The notes below the pieces were generated by a model that worked only from the letters and a program-made list of their open reading frames with translations, did not search any database and was not told the DNA's origin. DNA of 64,000 bases from assembly GCA_905221605.1 (NCBI GenBank), contig CAJNDS010002643.1, positions 56,001 to 120,000 on the forward strand. Direction: 5' to 3'. Below, one piece after another: positions 10,440 to 21,438 of this stretch. How positions within the stretch are numbered: position 1 is the stretch's first letter; every line of letters begins with the position of its first letter. This DNA is from Symbiodinium natans. Taxonomy: Eukaryota > Sar > Dinophyceae > Suessiales > Symbiodiniaceae. The position numbers and the translations under genes are program-made.

Positions 10440-12095
10440 AGGAATTTAAGGAATTTAAAGAATTTAAGGAGGCCGGGCCTTAATTTAATTTTTTTTAAAT
10501 CCTTAAATTCCTAAATTAGGGCTAATTTAGGAATTTTAGGAATTTAAGGAATTTAAAGAATTTAAAGAGGCCTAAATGCGTTAAATTCCTTAAATTCCTA
10601 AATTAGCCCTAATTTAGGAATTTAAGGAATTTAAAGAATTTAAAGAGGCCGAAATTCTTAAAATTCCTTAAATTCCTAAATTAGGGCTAATTTAGGAATT
10701 TAAGGAATTTAAAGAATTTAAAGAGGCCGAAATTCTTTAAATTCCTTAAACTCCTAAATTAAATTAAATTGGTTCTGGGCCGTAATTTAAAATTTTATAA
10801 ATTCCTTAAATTCCTAAATTAGGGCTAATTTAGGAATTTAAGGAATTTAAAGAATTTAAAGAGGCCTAAATTCTTTAAATTCCTTAAATTCCTAAATTAA
10901 CCCTAATTTAGGAATTTAAGGAATTATTCTTTAAATTCCTTAAATTCCTAAATTAAATTAAATTGGTTCTGGGCCGTAATTTAAAATTTTATAAATTCCT
11001 TAAATTCCTTAAATTCCAAAATTAGGGCTAATTTAGGAATTTAAGGAATTTAAAGAATTTAAAGAGGCCTAAATTCTTTAAATTCCTTAAATTCCTAAAT
11101 TAGCCCTAATTTAGGAATTTAAGGAATTTGAGGAATTTAAGGAATTTAAAAAATTTTAAATTAGGGCCCAGAACCAATTTAATTTAATTTAGGAATTTAA
11201 GGAATTTAAAGAATTTAAAGAGGCCTAAATTCTTTAAATTCCTTAAATTCCTAAATTAGCCCTAATTTAGGCATTTAAGGAATTTAAAGAATTTAAAGAG
11301 GCCGAAATTCTTTAAATTCCTTAAATTCCTAAATTAAATTAAATTGGTTCTGGGCCCTAATTTAAAATTTTTTAAAATCCTTAAATTCCTTAAATTCCTA
11401 AATTAGGGCTAATTTAGGAATTTCAGGAATGTAAAGAATTTAAAGAGGTTCTGGGCCGTAATTTAAAATTTGATAAATTCCTTAAATTCCTAAATTAGGG
11501 CTAATTTAGGAATTTCAGGAATTTAAAGAATTTAAAGAGGCCTAAATTCTTTAAATTCCTTAAATTCCTAAATTAGCCCTAATTTAGGAATTTAAGGAAT
11601 TTAAGGAATTTAAGGAATTTAAGGAATTTAAAAAAATTTTTAGGGCCCAGAACCAATTTAATTTAATTTAGGAATTTAAGGAATTTAAAGAATTTAAAGA
11701 GGCCTAAATTCTTTAAATTCCTTAAATTCCTAAATTAGCCCTAATTTAGGAATTTAAGGAATTTAAGGAATTTAAGGAATTTAAAAAATTTTAAATTAGG
11801 GCCCAGAACCAATTTAATTTAATTTAGGAATTTAAGGAATTTAAAGAATTTGAAGAGGCCTAAATTGTTTAAATTCCTTAAATTCCTAAATTAGCCCTAA
11901 TTTAGGAACTTAAGGAATTTAAGGAATTTAAAACATTTTAAATTAGGGCCCAGAACCAATTTAGTTTAATTTAGGAATTTAAGGAATTTAAAGAATTTAA
12001 AGAGGCCTAAATTCTTTAAATTCCTTAAATTCCTAAATTAGGGCTAAGTTAGGAATTTAAGGAATTTAAGGAGTTTAAGGAATTTAAAAATGTTA
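10440..12095. repeat. AT-rich palindromic satellite (TTAGGAATTTAAGGAATTTA units)
   Basis: About 1.65 kb of alternating direct and inverted copies of AATTTAGGAATTTAAGGAAT / ATTCCTTAAATTCCTAAATT. AGAGGCC spacers and GGTTCTGGGCC (or GGGCCCAGAACC) landmarks recur roughly every 100-200 bp. Each unit can fold on itself. No genes. Confidence 0.95.
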
Positions 12096-12237
12096 AATAC
12101 TTTAAAACACCCTTTAAAGGTTTAAAAGTTTTAACATTTTTAAGGGTTTAAAATTTTTACAAGTTTTTTAAGCTTTGGTGGTCTAAGGCGTTTTATAAGT
12201 TTTAAACGTTCAAAAGTTTAAATATCATCACATAGGA

Positions 12238-13085
12238 AGAGCAGCCCGATTTGGCCAAATTTTGCCCGAAAGCTGCCGGGAAAATTTTGGCCAAATCGAG
12301 CCGCGCCTTTCTGATCGCATGCAAGGAGCAGCCCGATTTGGCCAAATTTTGCCCGAAAGCTGCCCGGCAAAATTTGGCCAAATCGAGCCGCGCCTTTCTG
12401 ATCGCATACAAGGAGCAGCCCGATTTGGCCAAATTTTGCCCGAAAGCTGCCCGGCAAAATTTGGCCAAATCGAGCCGCGCCTTTCTGATCGCATGCAAGG
12501 AGCAGCCCGATTTGGCCAAATTTTGCCCGAAAGCTGCCCGGCAAAATTTGGCCAAATCGAGCCGCGCCTTTCTGATCGCATACAAGGAGCAGCCCGATTT
12601 GGCCAAATTTTGCCCGAAAGCTGCCCGGCAAAATTTGGCCAAATCGAGCCGCGCCTTTCTGATCGCACACAAAGAGCCCGATTTGGCCAAATTTTGCCGG
12701 GCAGCTTCGGGCAAAATTTGGCCAAATCGGGCCGCGCTTTTCTGATCGCATGCAAGGAGCAGCCCGATTTGGCCAAATTTTGCCCGAAAGCTGCCCGGCA
12801 AAATTTGGCCAAATCGAGCCGCGCCTTTCTGATCGCATACAAGGAGCAGCCCGATTTGGCCAAATTTTGCCCGAAAGCTGCCCGGCAAAATTTGGCCAAA
12901 TCGAGCCGCGCCTTTCTGATCGCACACAAAGAGCCCGATTTGGCCAAATTTTGCCCGAAAGCTGCCCGGCAAAATTTGGCCAAATCGAGCCGCGCTTTTC
13001 TGATGGCAAAATTTGGCCAAATCGAGCCGCGCCTTTCTCATCACATACAAAGAGCAGCCCGATTTAACCAAATTTTGCCAAAAGT
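12238..13085. repeat. 87-bp tandem satellite, about ten units, each with a hairpin
   Basis: Unit length 87 bp (for example GAGCCGCGCC at 12,298 and 12,385). Each unit holds GATTTGGCCAAATTTTGCC and its perfect complement GGCAAAATTTGGCCAAATC, about 12 bases apart. Because 87 is 29 codons, several frames stay open on both strands (up to 289 codons), but these are repeat artefacts. The unit at about 12,661-12,730 is a rearranged variant. Confidence 0.93.
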
Positions 13086-13285
13086 TTTACAAGTTTAAAT
13101 TAAAATTTAAATTTGGGCCCAGAAACATCTTTTTTTTTTAATGTTTGAATTTAAGGAATTTAACGAATTTAAAGATGCCTAAATTCTTTAAATTCCTTAA
13201 ATTCCTAAATTAGCCCTAATTTAGGAATTTAAGGAATTTAAGGAATTTTTCGAAATTTAAAACACAACGCCGAAATTCGCTAAAT
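13086..13285. repeat. Further AT-rich palindromic units beyond the 87-bp satellite
   Basis: TTTAAATTCCTTAAATTCCT and related units recur here with GGGCCCAGAAAC, so the 87-bp satellite is embedded within the AT-rich satellite. Confidence 0.9.
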
Positions 13286-13340
13286 TCCAGAGGAATTCAA
13301 CGATATTTTTAAATTTTCGATTTTTTTAAGTATTTATTCA

Positions 13341-13548
13341 CCATCATCCCCCATCATCCCCCATCATCTTCATCATCCCCCTTCATCCCCCATCATCTTC
13401 ATCATGCCCCTTCATCCCCCATCATCGTCATCATCCCCCATCATCTTCATCATCCCCCATCATCCCCCATCATCCCCCATCATCCCCCATCATCCCCCAT
13501 CATCCCCCATCATCCCCCATCATCTTCATCATCCCCCATCATCCCACA
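13341..13548. repeat. CATC-rich minisatellite
   Basis: (CCCCCATCAT) units with TTCATCAT variants. Open frames (Pro/Ser/His-rich) are repeat artefacts. Confidence 0.93.
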
Positions 13549-13608
13549 TTTCCGGCCGGAAATGTGTCATGCTTATGTCTGTAAGACGGAAAAGAAGACA
13601 CATTTCCG
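13547..13608. repeat. Perfect palindrome ACATTTCCGGCCGGAAATGT with third arm
   Basis: A 20-bp perfect palindrome followed 30 bp later by another ACACATTTCCGGCC arm. Function unknown. Confidence 0.85.
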
Positions 13609-13635
13609 GCCTGACCAAATTAATCACAATTGAAA

Positions 13636-15705
13636 GGTTTTCTGTAAACACTGGCGCGCCCTTAACTTTGAAGCGAAAGTTTTTGAAACCCTAGCAAAGG
13701 TTATTGGTAAACCCTGGCGTGCCCAAAACCTCAAAAACGAAAGATCCATTCAAATACTAAAATCCCGAAAGGCGTAGAGTCCTTAAACTCCAGCAAAATT
13801 TCAGCAGAGAAGAAGGCAAGGTGTTTTCAAGATAAAAGGGGTCCCAGGGTCTCAGGGTTTAGGGCGTAGGCGCTTAGGCGCTTAGGCGCTTAGGAGCTTA
13901 GGAGCTTAAGGTTTAGGGTTTAGGCGCTCAGGAGCTTAAGAGCTTAGGAGTTGATGGTTTAGGGTTTAGGGTTTAAGGGATTAGGGGGTAGGCGCTTAAG
14001 CGCCTAGGCGCTTAGGAGCTTAGGAGCCTAGGTTTTAGGGTTTAAGGTCTATAAGGGTTTAGGGGGTAGGCGCTTAGGCGCTCAGGAGCTTAAGAGCTTA
14101 GGAGCCGGGACCCAGGGACCTTCTTTTAAATTTTATCATTTCCTTAAAACCCTTAAAAATCTTGAAAGCCCGGGCCTTCTAGATTTTGAGGGTTTTAAGG
14201 TTTTTTCAAAGTTAAAAAGGCGGGGAGGCCCAGCGCCTGCCCCTTAATCCTTAAACCCTAAACCCTAAGCTCCTAAGCTCCTAGGCTCCTTAGCGCCTAA
14301 GCGCCTACCCCCTAAACCCTTAAACCTTAAACCCTAAACCCTAAGCTCCTAAGCTCCTGAGTGCCTACCCCCTAGATCCATAAACCCTGAGCTCCAAAGC
14401 TCCCTAAGCTCCTCAGCGCCTACCCCCTAAACCGTTAAACCCTAAACCCTAAGCTCCTGAGGTCCTAAGCGCCTAAGCGCCTACCCCTAAATCCTTAAAC
14501 CCTCGTAAGCTCCTCAGCGCCTAAGCGCCTACCCCCCAAACCCATAAACCTTAAATCAAACCCTATAAACCCTAAGCTCCTAGGCTCCGAAACCCAGAAA
14601 CCTAAACCCCTAACTATAAGCTCCCAAGCTCCTCCTAAGCGCCTCAGCGCCTACCCCCCACACCCTGAGACCTATGAAAGAACACCAGGTCGGTTTTCTT
14701 AAGGGTTCCCAAACCATGGGGCAATACTTACGACCCAACCTTGTACAAAAATGCATTTTTTCCTTAGGTTGGGTACTCAAAGGGGTCCAAATAGCCGAAA
14801 AACCACCTAAACGGACCTTGGCGGACCCTCATACTGAGACCCCGGGACCCCTTTCAAATTTTAAAGTCTTTTACTTCGAACATCCCCACCTTAGGGATTT
14901 GGATTGGGCTTGGGCACTCCAGCGAGGGAGTCTCTGGGTTGGGCACTCCAGGGAGTCTCTAAACTGGGCACTCCAGGAAGACTCTACTCCACTCCAGACT
15001 CTCTGGGCATTGCAGGGAGTCTCTGGGGTTGGGCACTTCAGGGAGACTTTGGGGAAAACTGTGCACGCTAAAAGACTCTGGGGTTGGGCACTCCAGGGAG
15101 ACTCTGAAAAAACTCTGGGGCTGGGGATTTCGGGAAACTCTGGGCACTCCAGGGAGACCCTGGGGTTGGGCACTCCAGGAGTCTCTGGCTGGGCAATTCG
15201 GGGAGTCTTGAATTTCTGTAATTGGGCAGTCCAGGGAGTCTCTAGGAGTAGACCGGGCGAGGAGAAGAGTTCCGGGCGAGGAGAAGAGTTGAATTCAAAA
15301 TCTAACAACCCCACACCGAAGGTGGGGAAAAACCCTTGCCTTCTTCTCCGCTGAAATGTTCTAGGCTTTAAGGATTTTGAGAGATTTGAATATTTAAAAG
15401 GAGCTTTCGTTTTTGAGGTTGAGGGCACGCTAGGGCTGGCAAAAGTCCTTTGCTAGGGTTTACAAAAAACCCTTTCGCTTAAACGTGTTTACAAAATGCT
15501 TTCGTTTTTGAGGATGGGGGCACACCAAGGTTTACAAAGATCCTTTCGTTTTTGAAGTTGAGGACACACTAGGGTTTACACAACAACTGACCTTCTGACG
15601 TCGCAGGCGTACCAGGTTGATAAACAAACCTTTCGTTTTTGATGTCGAGGACATATCGAGGTTCAAACCAAGCCTTTCGTTTAAAAATTATGGCGCTTTA
15701 AGGTT
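13636..15705. repeat. Composite inverted repeat region
   Basis: Outer left (13,636-13,760) has GTAAACCCTGGCGTGCCC and CCTCAAAAACGAAAG. Outer right (15,400-15,700) has several inverted copies of CTTTCGTTTTTGAGG...GGGTTTACA. Inner left (13,856-14,105) is rich in TAGGCGCTTAGGAGCTTAGG; inner right (14,230-14,665) is rich in CCTAAGCTCCTAAGCGCCTA. An unrelated tandem block (14,900-15,260) interrupts the right side. Confidence 0.8.
14895..15260 (+). repeat. GGGCACTCCAGGGAGTCTCTGG tandem block
   Basis: About ten diverged copies of GGGCACTCCAGGGAGTCTCT at 20-40 bp spacing. Frames of 226 and 185 codons run through it on the plus and minus strands; both are better explained by the repeat. Confidence 0.85.
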
Positions 15706-15994
15706 TTGCAAGACAACAGCTTTCGCTAACGTTGTTGCAGTCTTACGTTTTCAACTCTTTAAGATATTTACCAGGCAACCTGAAGAGCATTTTTGTAAAT
15801 AAACAGTATGATTGAGGTCTTAGGTCTCCACTCTAAATTTTGATATTTTGCACTAACCAGAACTAAAACTGTTTGCATCGTTCAGTTACCGTGATGTTTG
15901 CCCAACGTTGATATCTTGAGCCTCCTAATTTTTTTGAAAAAGCTCAAGACCTCAATTCGACTCTTCAAAATCTTTAAATCATGGGCCCTCTAAC

Positions 15995-16190
15995 AGAACA
16001 CCCTTTAAATAGCTCAGTGTGGTTCTTTTATTCATCGCATCTCTCCCTCTTTCTTTCTCTTTCGCTCTCGCTTTCTCTCTTTCTCTCTCTCTCTCTCTCT
16101 TGCCTTTGTCTCTGTCGCTCTCTCTCTCTCTCTCTCTCTCCCTCCCTCCTTCCTTCCTTCCTTCATCCCTTTCTCTTCTTCTCTTCCTTC
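15995..16190. repeat. CT-rich microsatellite
   Basis: TCTCTCTTTC-type pyrimidine tract about 200 bp long, opening the purine/pyrimidine-rich block. Confidence 0.93.
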
Positions 16191-16249
16191 TGCTTGTTCT
16201 TTCCTCTTTCCCGCCCCTCCCGTTTTCTACTTGCCATTCAACAGGGAAT

Positions 16250-17240
16250 GAAAGAAGAAAGTCAAGGATAAGAAAGAGAAGGTACTGACAACAGAGGAGC
16301 TGGAATTCTCCTTCAAGAAGGAAATAGAACCACAGAAGGTCAAGGGTGAGAAGAAGTGTGAAGGTACAGACAAGAGAGGGGGAAGAGGAGGAGTTCTGCT
16401 TGATCCTTCTCACTACCCTCTATCTACCTACATCTCTCTGTCAATTTTTTCTCTTGTTGGAAACGGGGGACAGGATCTTACTGTCCTCTTTTCCCCTCTC
16501 GCAGTCTTCTCTCAAACCCCTGGGAGGCCCTTTCAGGGAGCCCCTCAGGGAAGCCCCCTTGCGAAAACTGCAGGCTCCTGGTGGATATTTAAAGCAGCAG
16601 ATTCACAGAAGAAGGGAAGGCTCGAGAACGACAGATACGGAGCAAGGGATAGAGAAACGGAAAAAGGAGAGAGAAGCAACTATCCTCTCCAAGCTGTTTT
16701 CAGAGTGACCCCAAAGACCGGGGTGGGCGTGAGCTCGCCCCTTGCCACTCGAAAGCCTCCCCTTCTTGAAACAAGCAAAAGGCAGGAACCCCTTCTTTCA
16801 AAGAATCCGTGTCAGAAGAAAAAAGGATACTGCGATAGCCCCTCATTCGTATTTTAATTCCTCCCAGATGCTTTCGGCTCTTTTCCTTGATAGATGAGTG
16901 GGTCCGTCCTCTTCTTTCGGGGTGGGAGAGTATATTTTCTTAGAATGAGCCCTTCCGTGCATTCTTAAATCAGAGGTAGCCCGGCCTATGTTGAATACAG
17001 ATAAGGGTGTTGTCCTGAAAGGCTCTCCTGTTCTAAGGAACACCATGAATGATAGAAGCCTTCATTTGAAAAGGAATCAAAGAGCCCCTCCAGCATTTCA
17101 ATAGACGACAGGATTTCGCTGTTCTCAGGAATGCTATTGTCTTTAACAAGCTCTCTTTCTCCTTCCTTTCGTTCTCCCTCTTCGTGCGCCCGCTTTCTGC
17201 ACTCTCCCTTTCTTGCGTCCCTTCTGCGGGCCCTTTCTTC
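16250..17240 (+). repeat. Diverged relative of the triplicated unit (unit 0)
   Basis: It has the same alternation of purine-rich and pyrimidine-rich stretches, and a piece reading PLGGPFREPLREAPLRKL near 16,515-16,570 that resembles TLGGPLRTLPEGCLKLL of the later units. No firm exon. Confidence 0.5.
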
Positions 17241-18362
17241 CTCTGTTCCTTTTGTCATTGCGTAGGGGGCATAATTAGACGAAGGGCAAGGTTAAGCAAG
17301 GAGAATGAAGAGAATGATATGATGGAAAGAGGACTTCTCCTGCTCCTTGTAACTACCTTCCACACTTCTCTACATGTCTACATGATCTTTTCCCTTATTT
17401 TTCTTCTTAGCAACACGGGGAAAGGGTCCTCCTCTCACGCCTCTCTTTCACTCTTGGAGGCCCCTGGATGACACTCTCTGAAGGCCGCCTGAAACTCTTG
17501 GGGGATCAGAGGGATGAACAGAAAGCACCAGGGGGCACCGGAGTGAGAGAGATGGAGACAGATAGAGAAGCAAAGAGAAGGAGACAGTAATCAGGGAGAA
17601 GAGGAAGAAGGAAGACAGTGGAAGAGCGACAGATAGGGAAACAGGGTGAAGGAAACAGAAACAATGAAGAAGAGGAAGGAGGAAGCGACGGTGAAAAGAG
17701 GGCCGCTTGGAGAACAAAAAGGAGACAGAGAAGATCAAGAAGAAAAGAGAACAGGTAGGGCAGGACACTTGTCTTTGTTATCCACTGTTCCTTTTCCTCA
17801 TCCCTTACACTTTTTTCCCGAGCATCGCTCACTCCTTTCTTCCACGGTCTTCGTCCTTCATTCCCCCTCTCTATCTCCTATCCTTTCTCTAGCTCTCCTT
17901 CCTTTCTTTTCCCATGTTCGTTCTCATCCTTTCTCCGCTCTCCCTTTTCTCGCGTCCATGCCATGAGCCTTTCCTCCTCTGTTCCTTTTGTCATAAAGTA
18001 GTCATAAAGTAGGAGGATAGAACATGGGCAAGGTTCAGCAAGGAGAATGAAGGGAATGATAAGATGGAAGGAGGACTTGTCCTGCTCCTTCTAACTACCT
18101 TCCACACCTCTCTACATGTCTCTGAGTCTTTGTTCTTTTCTCTTGTTTTTCTTCTTAGCAATGTTTGGAAAGGGTCCTCCTCTCACACCTCTCCTTCACT
18201 CTTGGAGACCCCTTGGGGACGCTCCCTGAAAGCTGCCTGACAACTTTGGGGAAGGCTCAGAGGGTTTGGAGTGTGTGGAAAAAGGCAGTGCAGGGCCATG
18301 TCCAGATCAGTGCCTCGTAAAACAGAAAGGATGAGCAATGAACGGAAAACGCCGGGGGGCGC

Positions 18363-18410
<48 letters not shown>

Positions 18411-19600
18411 CAGATAGAGATCAGGGAGAAGAGGAAGAAGGAAGAGAGCGGAAGAGGGACAGCGTGGCAACGGGGTGAAGGAAACAGAAACAATGAAGCA
18501 GGAGAAGCAGGAAGCGATGGTGGAAACAGGACCACTTGGAGAACAAAAAGGAGACAGAGAAGATCAAGAAGAAAAGAGAACAGGTAGGGCAGGACACTTG
18601 TCTTTGTTATCCACTGTTCATTTTCCTCGCCCTTACGCTTATTTCCCGAGCATCGCTCACTCCTTTCTTCCACGGTCTTCGTGCTTCATTTCCCCTCTCT
18701 ATCTCCTATCCTTTCTCTAGCTCTCCTTCCTTTCTTTTCCCATGTTCGTTCTCATCCTTTCTCCGCTCTCCCTTTTCTCGCGTCCATTCCATGAGCCTTT
18801 CCTCCTCTGTTCCTTTTGTCATTACGTAGGGGGATAGAGCACGGGCAAGGTTAAGCAAGGAGAATGAAGGAATGATAAGATGGAAGGAGGACTTGTCCTG
18901 CTCCTTCTAACTACCTTCCACACCTCTCTACATGTCTCTGAGTCTTTGTTCTTTTCTCTTGTTTTTCTTCTTAGCAATGTGGGGAAAGGGTCCTCCTCTC
19001 ACACCTCTCCTTCACTCTTGGAGGCCCCTTGCGAACCCTCCCTGAAGGCTGCTTGAAACTCTTGTGGAGGCTTAGAGGGGTTTGGAGTGTGTGGAAAGAG
19101 GCAGTGCAGGGCCAGGTCCAGAACAGGGCCCATCGTTTGTACAGGGTCTGCCTCGTATAGTCAGAAAGGATGAGCAATGAACAGAAAACACCGGGGGGCT
19201 CCGGAGTGAAAGAGATGGAGACAGATGGAGAAGCAAAGAGGAGACAGTAGTCATGAAAAAATGAAGAAGGGAGACAGTGGAAGAGCGACAGATAGGGAAA
19301 CAGTGAAGGCAAAAGAATAAAGCGATGGTGAAAAGAGGGCCGCTTGGAGAACAAAAAGGAGACAGAGAAGATCAAGAAGAAAAGAGAATAGGTTCGGGCA
19401 GGACACTTGTTTTTGTTATCCACTGTTCCTTTTCCTTTCCCCTTACACTTTTCTCCCGAGCATCGCTCACTCCTTTCTTCCACGGTCTTTGTCCTTCATT
19501 TCTCCTCTCTATCTTTCTATCCTCTCTCTAGCTCTCCTTCCTTACTCTTCCCATGTTCGTTCTCCTCCTTTCTCCGCTCTCCCTTTTCTGAGAGACGGAC
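17241..19600 (+). repeat. Three tandem units of about 740-830 bp with conserved splice-like signals
   Basis: Units start at CTCTGTTCCTTTTGTCAT: 17,241, 17,977 and 18,805. Each has a pyrimidine tract ending CTTCTTAG, then a purine-rich segment (17,411-17,754; 18,159-18,593; 18,975-19,391) ending ACAG|GTAGGG or ATAG|GTTCGG, then a pyrimidine-rich stretch. One frame after the AG stays open in all three (QCGERVLLSHLSFTLGGPL and onward) but hits stops within about 50-90 codons. This could be a plus-strand exon duplicated in tandem, a non-coding transcript or a decayed element. No telomeric repeats occur inside. Confidence 0.75.
18367..18403 (+). repeat. GA microsatellite
   Basis: Uninterrupted GA dinucleotides within unit 2 of the triplicated block; absent from the other units. 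Confidence 0.93.
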
Positions 19601-19619
19601 CATGTGGATAAAAAGTAAT

Positions 19620-20560
19620 TAGATGACATCATGCATCCAATGACTGCACTTCACGCTTCTTGGCACCTCCTTGGTGTCCTTTTCGCTGATGTTCGAAAGG
19701 ATATGAATTTCGTGCAGTGGAACGAATAGACTAGGGAAGACCAGGGCAAGAAGAGTGGCCTCTTGTTCGCATAAACCCTAAGCCTAAACCCTAAACCCCA
19801 TGATGAAAATCCCGAGCTCAAGAGGCTAATTAAACCTTAAGCAGACAAACCCTACCCATTCATCTCTAGGTTAACCCGAAAACCGACAACGAACCCTTAA
19901 ACCCTTAAGTCCTAAGTACTAAATGCTAAACTCAAATCCCTATAAAACATTCGATGCCTCTGCCCAACCCAAACCTGGGCAGGAGAAGTTCAACCACGCC
20001 GCCGAGTTTTTTTTTTGAAGGGTTGTTTCTTGAGTTTTTATTCTGTTTAAAATATAAAACAAAAGGGGTTGCCAAATAATACACAAAGGTCCATGCCACT
20101 TAGGGCTTTAGGGCTTAGAGTTCGGGAATCCGGCTTATGGGCCCTTAATTTGGGTCCCCTCTTGTAGAAGCCTTATGTACACTAACGAGGGCGATACTTC
20201 GGATCCCTTTACATCCCTTAAAACAAGGGTACGGGAACATACTAAGGGCCCATGGTTCCAACCTTAGACAGGTTTTAGGGTTTTAGGATTTTAGGGCTTT
20301 AGGGTTTTAGGGGTTTTGGGTTTTAGGGTTTGGGGTTCGGGTTTATAATTCAAGGGTTTAGGGTGTTTGAAGGTTTCCAGGTCTTGGGGTCTTAGGGTTC
20401 AGGGGTTCCGGATTTACGGGCTTTGGGGATCGGGGTTTAAGGGTTTTGGGGCTCACGGTTTTATGGGCTTTGGGGCTCAGGGTTGAGCCCAGGTAGAGGC
20501 GCTAAAACTTGCCAGAAGGCCTCAACACCGACAAAAAAAGGAATACTCTCGGAGCTTAGT
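19620..20560. other. Non-coding stretch with scattered telomeric variants
   Basis: Isolated CCCTAAA and TTTAGGG units, a GGGCCC-ended inverted-repeat candidate (20,121-20,262) and TTTTAGGGTTTT-type variants. No convincing exon. Confidence 0.5.
20121..20262. mobile_element. Possible inverted-repeat element with GGGCCC ends
   Basis: TATGGGCCCTTAATTTGGG at the left and ACTAAGGGCCCATGG at the right. Similar GGGCCC/CCATATCAAGGGC pieces occur near 35,041-35,110 and 55,870-56,040, so a diverged family is likely. Confidence 0.45.
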
Positions 20561-20699
20561 AGGGAAGAAGTGGTGCGCCCCATGACTGAGAACCTCAAGC
20601 CCTAAATCCTGAACCCTCAACCCTACACCCTAGACTCGAAACCCTACATCCCTAAACTCTAAACTCTCTCAACCCTAAAACCCAAACCAGTCTAGCAGC

Positions 20700-21406
20700 T
20701 TAAGGGGCTTGAGCCCCTCAAGAAATGGACAAACAGCGTGCCGCTGGTTGTATCTGAGTGTGGGATGGTGGGCTTCAAGACCCCTGAAAAACCCAGAAGA
20801 TTGAAGCTTTGAGGGTTTAAGGTTTAGAACCTAGGGTTTTCGGGATTGAAGGTGCGCCGGGGACTTTTCCATTTTCTTCATTTTCCGAAAGGCTGCATAG
20901 GCCCTGAGCCCGCTTCTACCCTGTGCAGCCGCGAGCCTGCACCACCCCGGTGCGGGGTAGCGGCTAGCGGTTTCCGGGCTTACTTAGGAGTTAGGGGAGT
21001 AGGGGTTAAGGGGTTTAGGGGTTTAGGGATTTAGGGTTTAGGGGTTTAGGGTCCAGGGTTTAGTTACTGTAGGAACCAGGGGGCTAACCTCGACATCTTA
21101 AACCCTGAGCCATCCACCCTAAACCCTAAACCCTAAACCCTAAACCCTAAGCCCTAAACCCCCAAGCCCTACACCTAAATCCCGAAATCCCAAACCCTGG
21201 CCTCCCTGGGGCGTCTTGGCGTGCTCCAGGTCAAGCAGGTCGATGCCTTCTCGCAGTAGGCCCTAGACCCTAGACCCTAGACCCCAAACCCTAAACCCTA
21301 AACCCTAAACCCTAAACCCTAAACCACTGCACTTGCCCATGCGACCCAATCCTAAACCCTAAACCCAAATTGCCCAGCACCTCGATTGAGGGCTCAGAGC
21401 CCCCCC

Positions 21407-21438
<32 letters not shown>

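Noticed and set aside
12202-13098. Long overlapping open frames (289, 278, 263 and 251 codons)
   Set aside because: They run through an 87-bp satellite; 87 is divisible by three, so many frames on both strands stay open. No domain, and all frames repeat one another.
14674-15428. Frames of 226 (plus) and 185 (minus) codons
   Set aside because: Both pass through the GGGCACTCCAGGGAGTCTCT tandem block; opposite frames equally open and no family resemblance.
15979-19622. Ser/Leu-rich and Glu/Lys/Arg-rich frames
   Set aside because: Produced by CT- and GA-rich sequence in the triplicated units; no frame stays open across a whole unit.
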